DNA of 64,000 bases. Origin: a virus. The notes under the pieces were generated by a model. The model saw only the letters and a program-made list of their open reading frames with translations. It searched no databases and was not told where the DNA came from. The stretch covers positions 1-64,000 of the IMG/VR virus record IMGVR_UViG_3300026484_000402. The stretch is one strand, 5' to 3'. Position numbers and translations under genes: made by a program. The stretch's first letter is position 1, and the number at the start of each line of letters is the position of its first letter. This document shows positions 24,199 through 32,821 of this stretch, piece by piece.

Positions 24199-25194
24199 TT
24201 ACCCTTCGAACCCAACCTCTTCTTCAATATTGTATTTATACCAATTAGGTAAAGATATAACTTGAAAAGGTGTTTTCTTTTTGTCTTCGAAATTCATTTC
24301 ATAACCAAACCAGTCACCAGTTTCAGTACAGTATGAATACTGTTCTAAAACCTTTTTGGCAATTTTGTCGGTATAGTATGTGATATCTTCGGGAGATATA
24401 ACCAGTCCGTTAACAAGATAAGGCCTTGTTTTTTCAACCGCAACAAAGCCAAACATTTTTTTAGCATCTCCTCCTAACTCACATATTCTTAAATACAGCC
24501 AGTTTTGCAAATCGTATCCGAATTTTGCACTTGTTGCTGAGAAGTCGCTTGCGTTAGCTGAAGTTGTTGTTTTTAAATCAAGTACTTTATCGTTAGTGTC
24601 AGCATCCACTTTAACTCTCAATACGCATTTGTATTCATCGTCCCACACAAACATTGCTCTCTCATTGTGTCCGCTTCTTAATAATTGTAAGAAGTTGTAG
24701 TGATTTTTTAATGATTCCGCCATCCCTTCAATATCTTTAAACACTGTATCTTTTATTAATTCTTTTCCTTTTGCGTCTTCAGCATATTTTTTATAAGCAG
24801 CACTGTTTTTTCTAACTTCTCCAGGATATACAAAATACTCATTATAAAAGTCATTAGGTTCTAGCACGTATTTGTGAAATGCCCTACCAAAAACAAGAGC
24901 ATCTCTGTTTTGCTTTTCTGGATAATCTTTTAAGGCTCTATATTTTGCCGGTGTGTTGTGATAAATTGACTTCATCCCTGATGAACTTAAACCAGGAGTC
25001 AATGGATTATGATATAAATAGTCTTCTAGTTTTATCCATTCACCAAGAGGTATTCCAAGCACTTCAAGCTGTTCTTTTTCGTCCATTAAGTCCCATTCAA
25101 TAGGGTCTATTCCAAGCAATTCCAACATTGAATCTTTGTCATTATTTTGGTATACTTCATCAAACGTTAATTCCATAAATTTTTTAGTAGCCAT
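24199..25194 (-). CDS. RecE-like PD-(D/E)xK exonuclease
   Basis: 331 residues. Residues 68-331 match the RecE C-terminal / DUF3799 nuclease pattern: LSSSGMKSIYHNTPAKY, FGRAFHKYVLEP, ERAMFVWDDEYKCVLRVKVDADTN, then the catalytic VLDLKTTTSA and YDLQNWLYL. It probably resects double-stranded ends to give 3' tails for the RecT partner encoded 14 bases upstream. The N-terminal 65 residues are extra and acidic. Confidence 0.8.
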   Translation of the reverse strand: MATKKFMELTFDEVYQNNDKDSMLELLGIDPIEWDLMDEKEQLEVLGIPLGEWIKLEDYLYHNPLTPGLSSSGMKSIYHNTPAKYRALKDYPEKQNRDALVFGRAFHKYVLEPNDFYNEYFVYPGEVRKNSAAYKKYAEDAKGKELIKDTVFKDIEGMAESLKNHYNFLQLLRSGHNERAMFVWDDEYKCVLRVKVDADTNDKVLDLKTTTSANASDFSATSAKFGYDLQNWLYLRICELGGDAKKMFGFVAVEKTRPYLVNGLVISPEDITYYTDKIAKKVLEQYSYCTETGDWFGYEMNFEDKKKTPFQVISLPNWYKYNIEEEVGFEG

Positions 25195-25208
25195 TTCTCT
25201 CTCCTTAA

Positions 25209-26156
25209 TTATTTATTTTCAACCGGTTCATAAACAATATCTTCTTCTTCACTTATTTCATATTCAACAATAGATTGCGCTTTCCCAACCAAATGGTCCG
25301 GCAATTTGGCTGTTGTTGTTAATTTTAATTTATCTATAAGTTCCTCAGGGATGTCTTTCTTGGATACTTTTACATATCCCTTTTTCAGTTCATATTCAAC
25401 TCCCATATCATCCAAAGCCATCTGTAAGGTAACTTTTTTTTCGACTTCTTGATTTAATTCTTCTATAGCCTCATAAGTGCTGTCTACTTTTTCACTTTTT
25501 TCAATTTCATCAATTGTTGCATAATTTTCATTGTCTATCTCTGTAGCGTATCTTAATGATTCTGGGACAGGAATCATTTTAACCAATCTTTTTAACGGGA
25601 CTTTTTTCGCTACTTCATCAAACCAAGTATCCCATACAGTATGTTTTCCTTTTGATTTGATTTTAGCTGCTTTCCGAGCCTCATTTAATTCATTTAAATT
25701 AGCAGTAGCAATTACAACTTCTCCGCTTGGTAAAACGCCTCTTGCATAGGCACCTATAACCCTATTGTCAGTATTAAATGGATTAACAGTATGTTTTATT
25801 TCAGTTTTTCCATTGTCAATATTTATTTGAAAGTTTTCACCCTCTCTTACTACATATGCATCCACTAATTTAAAAACCCCATATTCAATAAGTTTTTTGG
25901 GCCAAAATGTATATTTTTGTTCAATTTTAATTGTTCCATTGTACACTATAATATAAATATCATCTACAGCTGACAATTCTGGGTCTGCTGTGATAATTTT
26001 AAGTATAGTATTTAAAACAGCTTCTTTAGGTGGAATTTCTTTTTGATAGATTTTATTTAACAGTAATGAAAGTTTGTTTTTTTTTAAAGCATCAACTTTT
26101 AAATCAAGTTCTTTTACTATTTCTTCTACAGTTAATTTATTATTTCTTGCAGCCAT
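25209..26156 (-). CDS. recT: RecT-family single-strand annealing protein
   Basis: 315 residues. The RecT core runs from about 20 to 215, with DDIYIIVYNGTIKIEQKYTFWPKKLIE, GAYARGVLPSGEVVIATANLNELNEARK and the signature TVWDTWFDEVAKKVPLKRLVKMIPVPESL. The C-terminal 100 residues are acidic and phage-specific. It pairs with the RecE-like nuclease next to it for annealing-based recombination and concatemer repair. Confidence 0.85.
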   Translation of the reverse strand: MAARNNKLTVEEIVKELDLKVDALKKNKLSLLLNKIYQKEIPPKEAVLNTILKIITADPELSAVDDIYIIVYNGTIKIEQKYTFWPKKLIEYGVFKLVDAYVVREGENFQINIDNGKTEIKHTVNPFNTDNRVIGAYARGVLPSGEVVIATANLNELNEARKAAKIKSKGKHTVWDTWFDEVAKKVPLKRLVKMIPVPESLRYATEIDNENYATIDEIEKSEKVDSTYEAIEELNQEVEKKVTLQMALDDMGVEYELKKGYVKVSKKDIPEELIDKLKLTTTAKLPDHLVGKAQSIVEYEISEEEDIVYEPVENK

Positions 26157-26176
26157 TTCTTTCTCCTTGTGTTTTT

Positions 26177-26569
26177 TTAGTATTCCGGCAAGTATTTAGG
26201 TCTTTTTCCTTTATTAGCCCATCTGTCTTTAATGTTTAATGATTGATTAACCCATTCCAAATTATTCACTTGATAATCACTTCTGTTTCCATTTTTGTGA
26301 TTTACAATATTGTAATCCGGTCTTGGTTTAGGTAAAAATGTCTCCGCAACCGCCCTATGTATTTTTACTTCATGTTTTTTCCCGTCTGACATAAGGGTTA
26401 CTCTGGGATATCCCATCCATGTCCGTCCCCTTAAAATTTTTTTTGTTTTAGCATTCCTTATACCTAGAAAGGGATGAACTTCATAATTGTTAAATTTTTC
26501 AAGTCTTTTCCATTGAGCTGAAGATAGTGAATGCAGAGATAGGTGAGATGTTTCTACCTGTTGTCCCAT
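26177..26569 (-). CDS. HNH homing-type endonuclease
   Basis: 130 residues. An N-terminal NUMOD4-like region (YEVHPFLGIRN) is followed by an HNH core with KIHRAVAETFLP and NHKNGNRSDYQVNNLEWVN (H...N...N). Such free-standing nucleases in phage operons are usually mobile. It overlaps the endolysin gene by 16 bases and precedes recT, so it may have been inserted between them. Confidence 0.8.
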   Translation of the reverse strand: MGQQVETSHLSLHSLSSAQWKRLEKFNNYEVHPFLGIRNAKTKKILRGRTWMGYPRVTLMSDGKKHEVKIHRAVAETFLPKPRPDYNIVNHKNGNRSDYQVNNLEWVNQSLNIKDRWANKGKRPKYLPEY

Positions 26570-26916
26570 CTTGCCTTACCTTCTCTAACGTCTACGTGAG
26601 TTCTACCAATATATCTTCCTATTCCATATTTGTTTGGATATTTACTTTCAAGATAATCAGCAACTGCATCTTGATTTTCCCCTAAATTTAAAACTACAAA
26701 ATCACATGCCATACCTTTTGTATGCATAGAATTTGGACTACCGCCTACAGCTTTGTTGTGCTCTATACATCTACACCCAGAGTTTATTTTAATAGGGGAA
26801 TTAAAATGTGCTCTAACATCTTCTAAAACCTCTAAAAGTTCACTATCCATAGCAGCAAAACCACAACCACATTTACATGCAAATTCACTTCTTTTAAAAT
26901 GCCCTTTACTATACAT
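26554..26916 (-). CDS. M15A-type peptidase (endolysin)
   Basis: 120 residues. It has the Peptidase_M15_3 pattern with FKRSEFACKCGCG, INSGCRCIEHNKAVGGSPNSMH, GMACDFVV and HVDVREGKARW, giving the His/Asp/His zinc site of D-Ala carboxypeptidase-like endolysins that cut the peptidoglycan peptide. ATG at 26916 is chosen because AAAAAGG precedes it; the upstream ATG lies within the promoter. No signal peptide, so export needs the holin. Odd placement: it heads the recombination operon. Confidence 0.85.
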   Translation of the reverse strand: MYSKGHFKRSEFACKCGCGFAAMDSELLEVLEDVRAHFNSPIKINSGCRCIEHNKAVGGSPNSMHTKGMACDFVVLNLGENQDAVADYLESKYPNKYGIGRYIGRTHVDVREGKARWDNR

Positions 26917-26924
26917 ATGTATCC

Positions 26925-26949
26925 TTTTTGTGTAATTATAACACAAAAA
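26925..26949 (-). promoter_or_regulatory. Promoter of the endolysin-recombination-replication operon inside a hairpin
   Basis: A perfect 9-bp inverted repeat, on the minus strand TTTTTGTGT (26941-26949) and ACACAAAAA (26925-26933), has a seven-base loop containing the -10 TATAAT (26935-26940). The Shine-Dalgarno AAAAAGG overlaps the 3' arm. It could be an operator centred on the -10, or an RNA hairpin blocking translation of read-through RNA, or both. Confidence 0.55.
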
Positions 26950-27071
26950 TAAAAGTCATTTTTTTGCATTAAAAATATCATATATCTTTTTAGAGGTAAT
27001 AAGAATAGAACATTTAATTGAATATATCCAAAAAATAAATTTTGAATTTTTAATGTCAGACAGGAAAAGAA

Positions 27072-27266
27072 CTACTTTCCCTTACGTTTCTTTTGCAACA
27101 AGAGTTTGTATTTTTTAATTCTTTCATTTATAAACTCTTTATCATCGTTAGCCATTCCAAAAATAGCTAGAACTTTTTTTAAATATGCAGTTTTAAGAAG
27201 AGACTTAAGCTCGTCTTCTGTATATCCGTTTTGTCTCGCTATAGCATCTTTTTCTTTAAGAGTCAT
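27072..27266 (-). CDS. Hypothetical basic protein, 64 aa
   Basis: Helical and Lys-rich at the C-terminus (YKLLLQKKRKGK). It overlaps the transglycosylase-like gene by four bases and follows AAAAGGATTG. Probably the last gene of the small lysis group 27999-27072. Not recognised. Confidence 0.55.
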   Translation of the reverse strand: MTLKEKDAIARQNGYTEDELKSLLKTAYLKKVLAIFGMANDDKEFINERIKKYKLLLQKKRKGK

Positions 27267-27856
27267 TTTTCAATCCTTTTTTTTATTTTTACAAATTCTA
27301 CACTATTTTTCCATTTGTCTGCAACAACACATTTTATTGCTTTTATCATATTGTTTATATTTGCAGCATACGCTTTTGCTTGAGCGCTTTTATAATGTGT
27401 GCCAGCATTATATGATGCCCATATTTGCATCCAATTGTTTTCACCTCTTATTTTCTGCCAACATCTTATTTCAGCAACAGCCTCAGCGAATGCAAAATCT
27501 AAATTTTCAATTAATCTAGTACATATCATATTTGCATTCACTCTTGTCCACCTCCATTCTTTATGTCTTCCGAATACGCTTTTAAGCCTATAGTGGAAAA
27601 TACCGCAACTTCCGCCATCTCCATCCCACATATCAATTTTGGCGAGCCCAGCTATTGATTCTTTCCAAGCTATTGCCGTGAGAGTATATTGCAAGTTGAC
27701 AGTTTCACCTTTTTTGAAAACTTCATATAAAAGTTTTTGTTGTGACAAAGAAAGCAAGTTAAATGCTCTTATATATTCCTTAACAGAATATACTTTATAA
27801 TTTGATGCAAATAAAAAACTAATAAATGTTAACGCAATTAGTACTTTTTTTATCAT
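27263..27856 (-). CDS. Secreted lytic-transglycosylase-like protein, 197 aa
   Basis: N-terminal signal peptide (MIKKVLIALTFISFLFA, residues 1-17) and a lysozyme-fold pattern: TAIAWKESIAG with the probable catalytic Glu, then GSCGIFHYRL and WASYNAGTHY, as in SLT-type enzymes. It would cut glycan strands in the periplasm after Sec export, either at lysis or as an entry or maturation enzyme. It is the second muralytic protein next to the M15 endolysin, here with its own export signal. It overlaps its neighbours by four bases on both sides. Confidence 0.7.
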   Translation of the reverse strand: MIKKVLIALTFISFLFASNYKVYSVKEYIRAFNLLSLSQQKLLYEVFKKGETVNLQYTLTAIAWKESIAGLAKIDMWDGDGGSCGIFHYRLKSVFGRHKEWRWTRVNANMICTRLIENLDFAFAEAVAEIRCWQKIRGENNWMQIWASYNAGTHYKSAQAKAYAANINNMIKAIKCVVADKWKNSVEFVKIKKRIEK

Positions 27857-27999
27857 ATTTTTCTCGTTTTGTAAACTTTGCCGTCTTTAATAAACAGCAT
27901 TATTTTCTTAAACGTTAAAATTAGACTGTCTTCAGTCCTTTTAATTTTTAATGGTACACGACCATTTAAGGTATTTGTTAAAATATCAAAACCTTTCAT
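27853..27999 (-). CDS. Hypothetical protein, 48 aa
   Basis: Start taken at MKGFDILTN (27999), since AAAGGAGG lies directly upstream. The sequence is beta-rich and basic (PLKIKRTEDSLILTFKKIMLF). It is coupled to the transglycosylase-like gene. Function unknown. Confidence 0.5.
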   Translation of the reverse strand: MKGFDILTNTLNGRVPLKIKRTEDSLILTFKKIMLFIKDGKVYKTRKI

Positions 28000-28064
28000 T
28001 AGTCCTCCTTTCATAATATTCGAAACTGGGCTCATATATATATAACATGAAAAAACCTTTTTTC

Positions 28065-28670
28065 CTAATTTGCTGAACTATTAATTGTAGTTTCATTTAA
28101 AGAAGTAGCAATTTCAGATGTGGTTATTTTTGAGTTAATAGACGAAGGTGATAAAAAGGACGAAGAGCTAGGCGAGGTAGTGTTAAAATTAAAAGCCTTA
28201 CTAGTGAATGTATATTTATTGAATCTTTTTGAATTATTCATATTAAACGGAGAAACTGTTTTTGATTTATCTATTTCTATAAAACCTATAGAGTCTATTT
28301 CGTCGGCTTTAAAACAATATAATTTATCATATATTTTTTCGGCATTAAAAAACATATTCCTTCCGTCAACAGTAAACACAGATATTGGTATTGCATCAGG
28401 GTTTTTATTTTTTATATCATAAACAAATATATAATATGAAATAGCCCCTTTTATCATTACTTGAAATGACTTTTCTCCCATTACTATATAGTATCCGTCA
28501 TTTGCGGCCAAAAATTTAAGAATATACTTTCCGTTATATTCAGATTGCTCTAAATTTAATTCTGTAGATTTTTCTCCGTTAAAATATACAACTGTAATAG
28601 TCTTAGGGTTAGTGGTTTTAATAAACCCGTATAACCCTGTGATAGGAATAAAAGTTTTTATATGTTTCAA
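28065..28670 (-). CDS. Fibre-like accessory protein with Ser/Thr-rich tail, 201 aa
   Basis: The start is TTG at 28670 after CAGGTG, abutting the large gene upstream. The first 140 residues are beta-rich (TVVYFNGEKSTEL, YYIVMGEKSFQVMIKGA). The C-terminal 50 are almost only Ser, Thr and Asn (TTSPSSSSFLSPSSINSK), which looks exposed and flexible. It probably works with the 562-aa protein as a tail or head surface protein. No family recognised. Confidence 0.55.
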   Translation of the reverse strand: MKHIKTFIPITGLYGFIKTTNPKTITVVYFNGEKSTELNLEQSEYNGKYILKFLAANDGYYIVMGEKSFQVMIKGAISYYIFVYDIKNKNPDAIPISVFTVDGRNMFFNAEKIYDKLYCFKADEIDSIGFIEIDKSKTVSPFNMNNSKRFNKYTFTSKAFNFNTTSPSSSSFLSPSSINSKITTSEIATSLNETTINSSAN

Positions 28671-28671
28671 T

Positions 28672-30360
28672 TTACACCTGCTTGTAAGAATTTCCTATTT
28701 TAAGTATTCCATGATTATTAGGATTAAGAACTGCATACATTAATCCTTCTTCTCCATAAGTAGCTGTTCCGCTTTCAAGCTCATCCCCATCTATGCTTTT
28801 TAATACATAATTTAATGTAGTGTTTTCGGTATAATTAGGACTGTAAGCTATAACAATGTTTTTTGAGTCTCCTACCTTAAAAATTTTTATTGCTTTATCT
28901 ATTTTTGCTATATACACGCAATCATTTAATTCAGCCGTAAATTCAGTACCATATATATTGTCAAACAATTGGTTCATTCCGGCAACTTGTATTTTTTCAA
29001 ATGTTCCATCCTGTTTCACAGCATACAATTTATATACCGGAACTGCTCCGCTTTTAGATATAACACTAAACGTTATTTTATCTCCTATACTATATTCTTC
29101 AGCGTTATCGCTTGCATTTACAGATGTTATTTCAGTAGATAATTTTTTAGTATTTCCTCCCGCATCTATAAGATATGCTTCAATAATATATTTACCAATT
29201 TGTTTCATTTCAAGGTCTATAGATATAGCATCGTTTCCGGCTAACTCTTCATATACTATATCTGTTTTTATATGTTCGTCTTTGCCTGCAATATTTACAA
29301 CATTTTGAATTACATACGAATCAAACACTACTCTCCATAAGATATTTGTAATGTTTTGTAAAGAATCGTTTTTTGATGATAAAATTATTGTATATATACC
29401 TATATCAGAATTATATTCTACGCCTAATGAAGCATCTATGTTTTCGGAGACAAATATTGTTTTTTTATCTTCAAAAGATACTTGTTTTCCATCTTCATCC
29501 AAACAATTGAATATTAGTTTTATTTCGTTGTTTTGATAACTATTACAAGTGGATATATTTATATTTTTCAAAGGAGTCGCAAAGTCTTTAATGGTTTCTG
29601 TTTTCTGTGTGTTTATAAACACATCTACGCTTTGTGGAATTAGGTTTTTGGATATGTATAAAGCAATAGGCATCATAGGTTTTACGGCATTACTATAAAT
29701 AGGGCTAAAATATGCAAATTGATATTTTATTTGATTAAGTGTTACAAATTCTTGTTCCTCATTTTCTCCGATTACTTTTATTTTAATGTTTGTTTCATCT
29801 GTAAACGTATCATCGGAAAAAACCAATCTTATATTTAAATCGTATTCCCCTTTTTGTAATCCCGTAAATCCATCAAAAGGAACTGCTCCATTTTCCGTTA
29901 GTTCTTCAATTAAGTATTTTCTTTGTGGAAAAATTATTTTATCTTTAAAACTATACATTACTTGGGGTGTTACTTGTATTTCATTTAAAGTTTCGTTTAT
30001 CTTTATAGTATATTCTTTTGTTATGTCAACTTTTATATCCGATTTTTTGATAAGCGATGTGGTTATATATTCAGAAACTTTATTATTGTTATTCTCAATC
30101 AATAAATTGTTAAGATAATTATGCATATGCAATCTGTTACTATCACCAGACCATAAACATATCAATATATCACTTCCATCGCTCCAAGGTGTTTCAAAAG
30201 ATGATTTATTAGGTATTTTAACTTCAGTTATATTTGATGTTATTTTAAAAACATCTCCTTCATAATTGTCTTTGCCGTTTGCATCAAAAATAAATAATTG
30301 ACCATATATTGTTTCACCTATTTCGTTAAAATTTAAAATGTCGACAATTATACTTTTCAT
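28672..30360 (-). CDS. Beta-sandwich surface protein with Ig/PKD-like domains, 562 aa
   Basis: Almost entirely beta-strand, with repeats of the bacterial Ig/PKD kind, for example EYDLNIRLVFSDDTFTDETN, QIGKYIIEAYLIDAGGNTKKLS and KITFSVISKSGAVPVYKLY. Such domains decorate capsids and tails and bind cell-surface carbohydrates. It is divergent from the beta'-like gene, sharing an 87-bp promoter region. A baseplate, fibre or decoration role is inferred. Confidence 0.55.
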   Translation of the reverse strand: MKSIIVDILNFNEIGETIYGQLFIFDANGKDNYEGDVFKITSNITEVKIPNKSSFETPWSDGSDILICLWSGDSNRLHMHNYLNNLLIENNNNKVSEYITTSLIKKSDIKVDITKEYTIKINETLNEIQVTPQVMYSFKDKIIFPQRKYLIEELTENGAVPFDGFTGLQKGEYDLNIRLVFSDDTFTDETNIKIKVIGENEEQEFVTLNQIKYQFAYFSPIYSNAVKPMMPIALYISKNLIPQSVDVFINTQKTETIKDFATPLKNINISTCNSYQNNEIKLIFNCLDEDGKQVSFEDKKTIFVSENIDASLGVEYNSDIGIYTIILSSKNDSLQNITNILWRVVFDSYVIQNVVNIAGKDEHIKTDIVYEELAGNDAISIDLEMKQIGKYIIEAYLIDAGGNTKKLSTEITSVNASDNAEEYSIGDKITFSVISKSGAVPVYKLYAVKQDGTFEKIQVAGMNQLFDNIYGTEFTAELNDCVYIAKIDKAIKIFKVGDSKNIVIAYSPNYTENTTLNYVLKSIDGDELESGTATYGEEGLMYAVLNPNNHGILKIGNSYKQV

Positions 30361-30386
30361 TTTTTTTCCTTTTTCTTATACGAGTG

Positions 30387-30438
30387 TTTTGATATTTTGT
30401 AATATTTTATTATAATTGTAGCAAAAAGATTATCAAAG
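30387..30438 (+). promoter_or_regulatory. Rightward promoter of the virion operon, inside an RBS-hiding hairpin
   Basis: TTGATA (30389-30394), 16-bp spacer, TATAAT (30411-30416). TTTTGATA (30387-30394) can pair with TATCAAAG (30431-30438; one G-U), which contains the Shine-Dalgarno AAAGG of the gene at 30448. A transcript from this promoter lacks the 5' arm. The loop of about 36 bases closely parallels the site at 17058. Confidence 0.55.
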
Positions 30439-30447
30439 GAAAACTTT

Positions 30448-32187
30448 ATGGACGCTGTATCTGCTTTAAACAGTTTTCTTCCAGATGAATTTCATATTAA
30501 AAAAAGCGACTTACCACTTACAAAAGCAAAATTAAATAAGTTATTAACAGAATATGCTAAAAAATATCCTGACCACTACGCAAAAAATATACATAAAATA
30601 GGTGATTTAGGAGAAGAGTTGGCATACTTACACGGACATCACGTAGGTATAAATGATTTGCTGCACCCCAATAGAAAAAAAATAGAATCTTTTTTAGAAA
30701 AAGAAAATAAAAAACTGTCTTTAATGAGTACAGAAAAGAAAAAAGAACATTTAATAAAATTATTTGATAAAGTCCAAGAGTTAACTATGGAACCTGATGG
30801 CAACCATTTAGTTGACCAAGGAAAATCGAGAAGTAGAGGAAATCCAGCTACAATAACTAGAACAATTGGGGCTTCAGTATATACTGTAGATATGAATTCT
30901 GAGCCATTTCCTTTCCTAATTAAAAATTCATTATCATCAGGGTATAGGAGTCATGAAATGTTTGCTGCAGGTTCCCAAGCCAGATATGCAGCCGTACAAT
31001 CTGCTACTTCAACATCTGAACCTGGAGCTATGAGTAAAGTTTTAGTGGCTAACACAGAACATTTAAAAATATGTTGTAAAGACTGTGGCACTAAAAATGG
31101 TATTGAATATAAAATTGATGACTCCCAAATAATAGGAAGATATGAAGCAGGCACCAACAGATTAATAACTAAAGATTACGTTAATCAATTGAAAAAACAA
31201 AGAAAAAAAACAATAGTAGTAAGAGACCCTATTACTTGTCAAGCTAAAGACGGAATATGCGCAATGTGTTATGGACATAATGCAATGGGTAAATTATATG
31301 AACCAGGGCACAATATAGGCATTCAGGCTTCACAAACAGTAGGTGAAAAAGCAACTCAGCTTGTTTTGTCAGCTAAACATAACATAAAAGGTAAATTAAC
31401 ATCTAATATACCTACAGGTTTTGAAGCACAAAAAATCTTATTAAATACTCCTAAATCTTTTAGAGGGAAAGCCACTATATCAACTACAGATGGTAAAGTT
31501 GAAAAAATAGAAAGATTAAACACTGGTGGATATAATGTAGTAATAGCGGGGAAAACTCATTATATTTCTCCAGAAGTCAAACCAAAAGTCAAAGTTGGCG
31601 ATGAGGTTTTCAAAGGGCAAACGTTAAGCACAGGTTTAGCTTCCCCAAGAGAAATAATGGAGCATTCCGGAGTGTATCAAGCTAGAAAATATACCGTAGA
31701 TAAATTATATGAGGCAAATGGCGGAGATATAGATAAAAGAGTGTTTGGAGTTTTAGCAAGGGGATATTTGGAATTAGCTAAACATAAAAAAGATGAAATG
31801 CACGAATTACATAATTATGATGCATTATTGCACACTATAGAAGAGCCTAATACACATATTGTCAAGGTTTCAGATAGACAGATTACAAATAAATATCTAG
31901 CCCAGCCTTTTTTACATTATAGTCCTGGTACTAAAATTACACCTGGAATAGTTAAAAAAATGAAACAACACGGATTAAAAGAAGTAAAGGTATCTCATAA
32001 TCCATTTCCTATTGTACCAGTATATAAAACTTATGAACAAAAACCATTGGCAAATACAACAATTTGGCAGAAAATGAATTATAGAGGAATTAAAAAAGGA
32101 TTAACAGGAGAGCTTTTATATAATAAAGAAACTGATATCAATAGATTGCAAAGTGATAGGGCTAAATACACTCTTGGGAGATTGTAA
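30448..32187 (+). CDS. Orphan RNA polymerase beta'-like protein (C-terminal half of RpoC)
   Basis: 579 residues, collinear with the second half of bacterial beta': F-loop and bridge-helix region (about 115-200), complete zinc-2 site C213, C264, C271, C274 (spacing C-x6-C-x2-C as in RpoC), trigger-loop start GIQASQTVGEKATQL (291-305), and the C-terminal VKVGDEVFKGQTLS...GVYQARKYTVDKLYEANGGDIDKR block (380-430). The catalytic NADFDGD barrel is absent. In the trigger loop the RpoC Met and Arg positions read Leu and Ser, while the His is kept. It may be one piece of a split phage polymerase, a virion protein, or a decoy. First gene of the rightward virion operon. Confidence 0.8.
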   Translation: MDAVSALNSFLPDEFHIKKSDLPLTKAKLNKLLTEYAKKYPDHYAKNIHKIGDLGEELAYLHGHHVGINDLLHPNRKKIESFLEKENKKLSLMSTEKKKEHLIKLFDKVQELTMEPDGNHLVDQGKSRSRGNPATITRTIGASVYTVDMNSEPFPFLIKNSLSSGYRSHEMFAAGSQARYAAVQSATSTSEPGAMSKVLVANTEHLKICCKDCGTKNGIEYKIDDSQIIGRYEAGTNRLITKDYVNQLKKQRKKTIVVRDPITCQAKDGICAMCYGHNAMGKLYEPGHNIGIQASQTVGEKATQLVLSAKHNIKGKLTSNIPTGFEAQKILLNTPKSFRGKATISTTDGKVEKIERLNTGGYNVVIAGKTHYISPEVKPKVKVGDEVFKGQTLSTGLASPREIMEHSGVYQARKYTVDKLYEANGGDIDKRVFGVLARGYLELAKHKKDEMHELHNYDALLHTIEEPNTHIVKVSDRQITNKYLAQPFLHYSPGTKITPGIVKKMKQHGLKEVKVSHNPFPIVPVYKTYEQKPLANTTIWQKMNYRGIKKGLTGELLYNKETDINRLQSDRAKYTLGRL

Positions 32188-32225
32188 TGAATATTGATAA
32201 AAAAATAAAGCGGAAAGGATAAAGC

Positions 32226-32534
32226 ATGCGAAATTGGAGAAATTCAAGAGAATATAGAAAGTGGAGAGCTCAAGTTATACGCAGAGATGTTAAGTGTGTA
32301 ATATGTGGAAGTATTAAAAAAAGAGTTGCTCACCATTTAAATCATGCTAGTTATTTTATAGATGAAAGGTTTGATGTAGATAACGGTGTGTGTTTATGTG
32401 AAGAATGTCATATACAATTTCACAATAATTTTAAAAGAAATAATCGTGTAAAATGCACGAAATATGACTTTGATAATTTTGTGAAATTATTAAGATATGC
32501 AAAGGAGAAACTATGCTTTTCAGAATCAAATTAA
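32226..32534 (+). CDS. HNH endonuclease
   Basis: 102 residues with CVICG, RVAHHLNHASYF, DVDNGVCLCEECHIQFHNNF: two zinc-binding Cys pairs around the HH/N/H catalytic core. Such small HNH proteins act in packaging or as mobile nucleases. It overlaps the i-spanin gene by 22 bases. Start ATG follows AAAGGAT. Confidence 0.85.
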   Translation: MRNWRNSREYRKWRAQVIRRDVKCVICGSIKKRVAHHLNHASYFIDERFDVDNGVCLCEECHIQFHNNFKRNNRVKCTKYDFDNFVKLLRYAKEKLCFSESN

Positions 32535-32821
32535 TATTGGTAGGAATAGGAACTATTTTAATTACCTTTTTGGGCTTGTTTGCTAAATTAAAATCAACAG
32601 AACATCGTGTGGAAGATTTAGAGAATGAAAACGAGAATATTAAACAGCAAAATGAAGCTTTAAAACAAAATGTAGAAGTTAAAAAAGAAGAGCTTAACTT
32701 ATCAAACGTGCAGCATAAAATAGAAAAAGAATTTGATACTGCCCAAAAGAAAAAAGAAATTGAAATTGAAGAAAAAATTACAAAGGCTGAAGATGGTGAA
32801 AAAATTACTATTACTATTTAG
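32513..32821 (+). CDS. Inner-membrane spanin (Rz-like)
   Basis: 102 residues: an N-terminal membrane anchor (about 5-24, IKLILVGIGTILITFLGLFA), then a long charged coiled coil to the end. This is the Rz-type architecture, in which the coil crosses the periplasm and joins an outer-membrane lipoprotein to fuse the membranes at lysis. AAGGAG precedes the ATG. The lipoprotein gene starts inside its 3' end in another frame. Confidence 0.7.
   Translation: MLFRIKLILVGIGTILITFLGLFAKLKSTEHRVEDLENENENIKQQNEALKQNVEVKKEELNLSNVQHKIEKEFDTAQKKKEIEIEEKITKAEDGEKITITI

Noticed and set aside
26928-26946. The palindrome TTGTGT-N7-ACACAA as an attachment site
   Set aside because: It coincides exactly with the -10 box and leader of the endolysin gene, and no integrase or second copy was found in the window.
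32733-32792. Longer N-terminus of the o-spanin
   Set aside because: It would place twenty Lys-rich residues before the signal peptide; the ATG at 32793 gives a proper lipoprotein signal.
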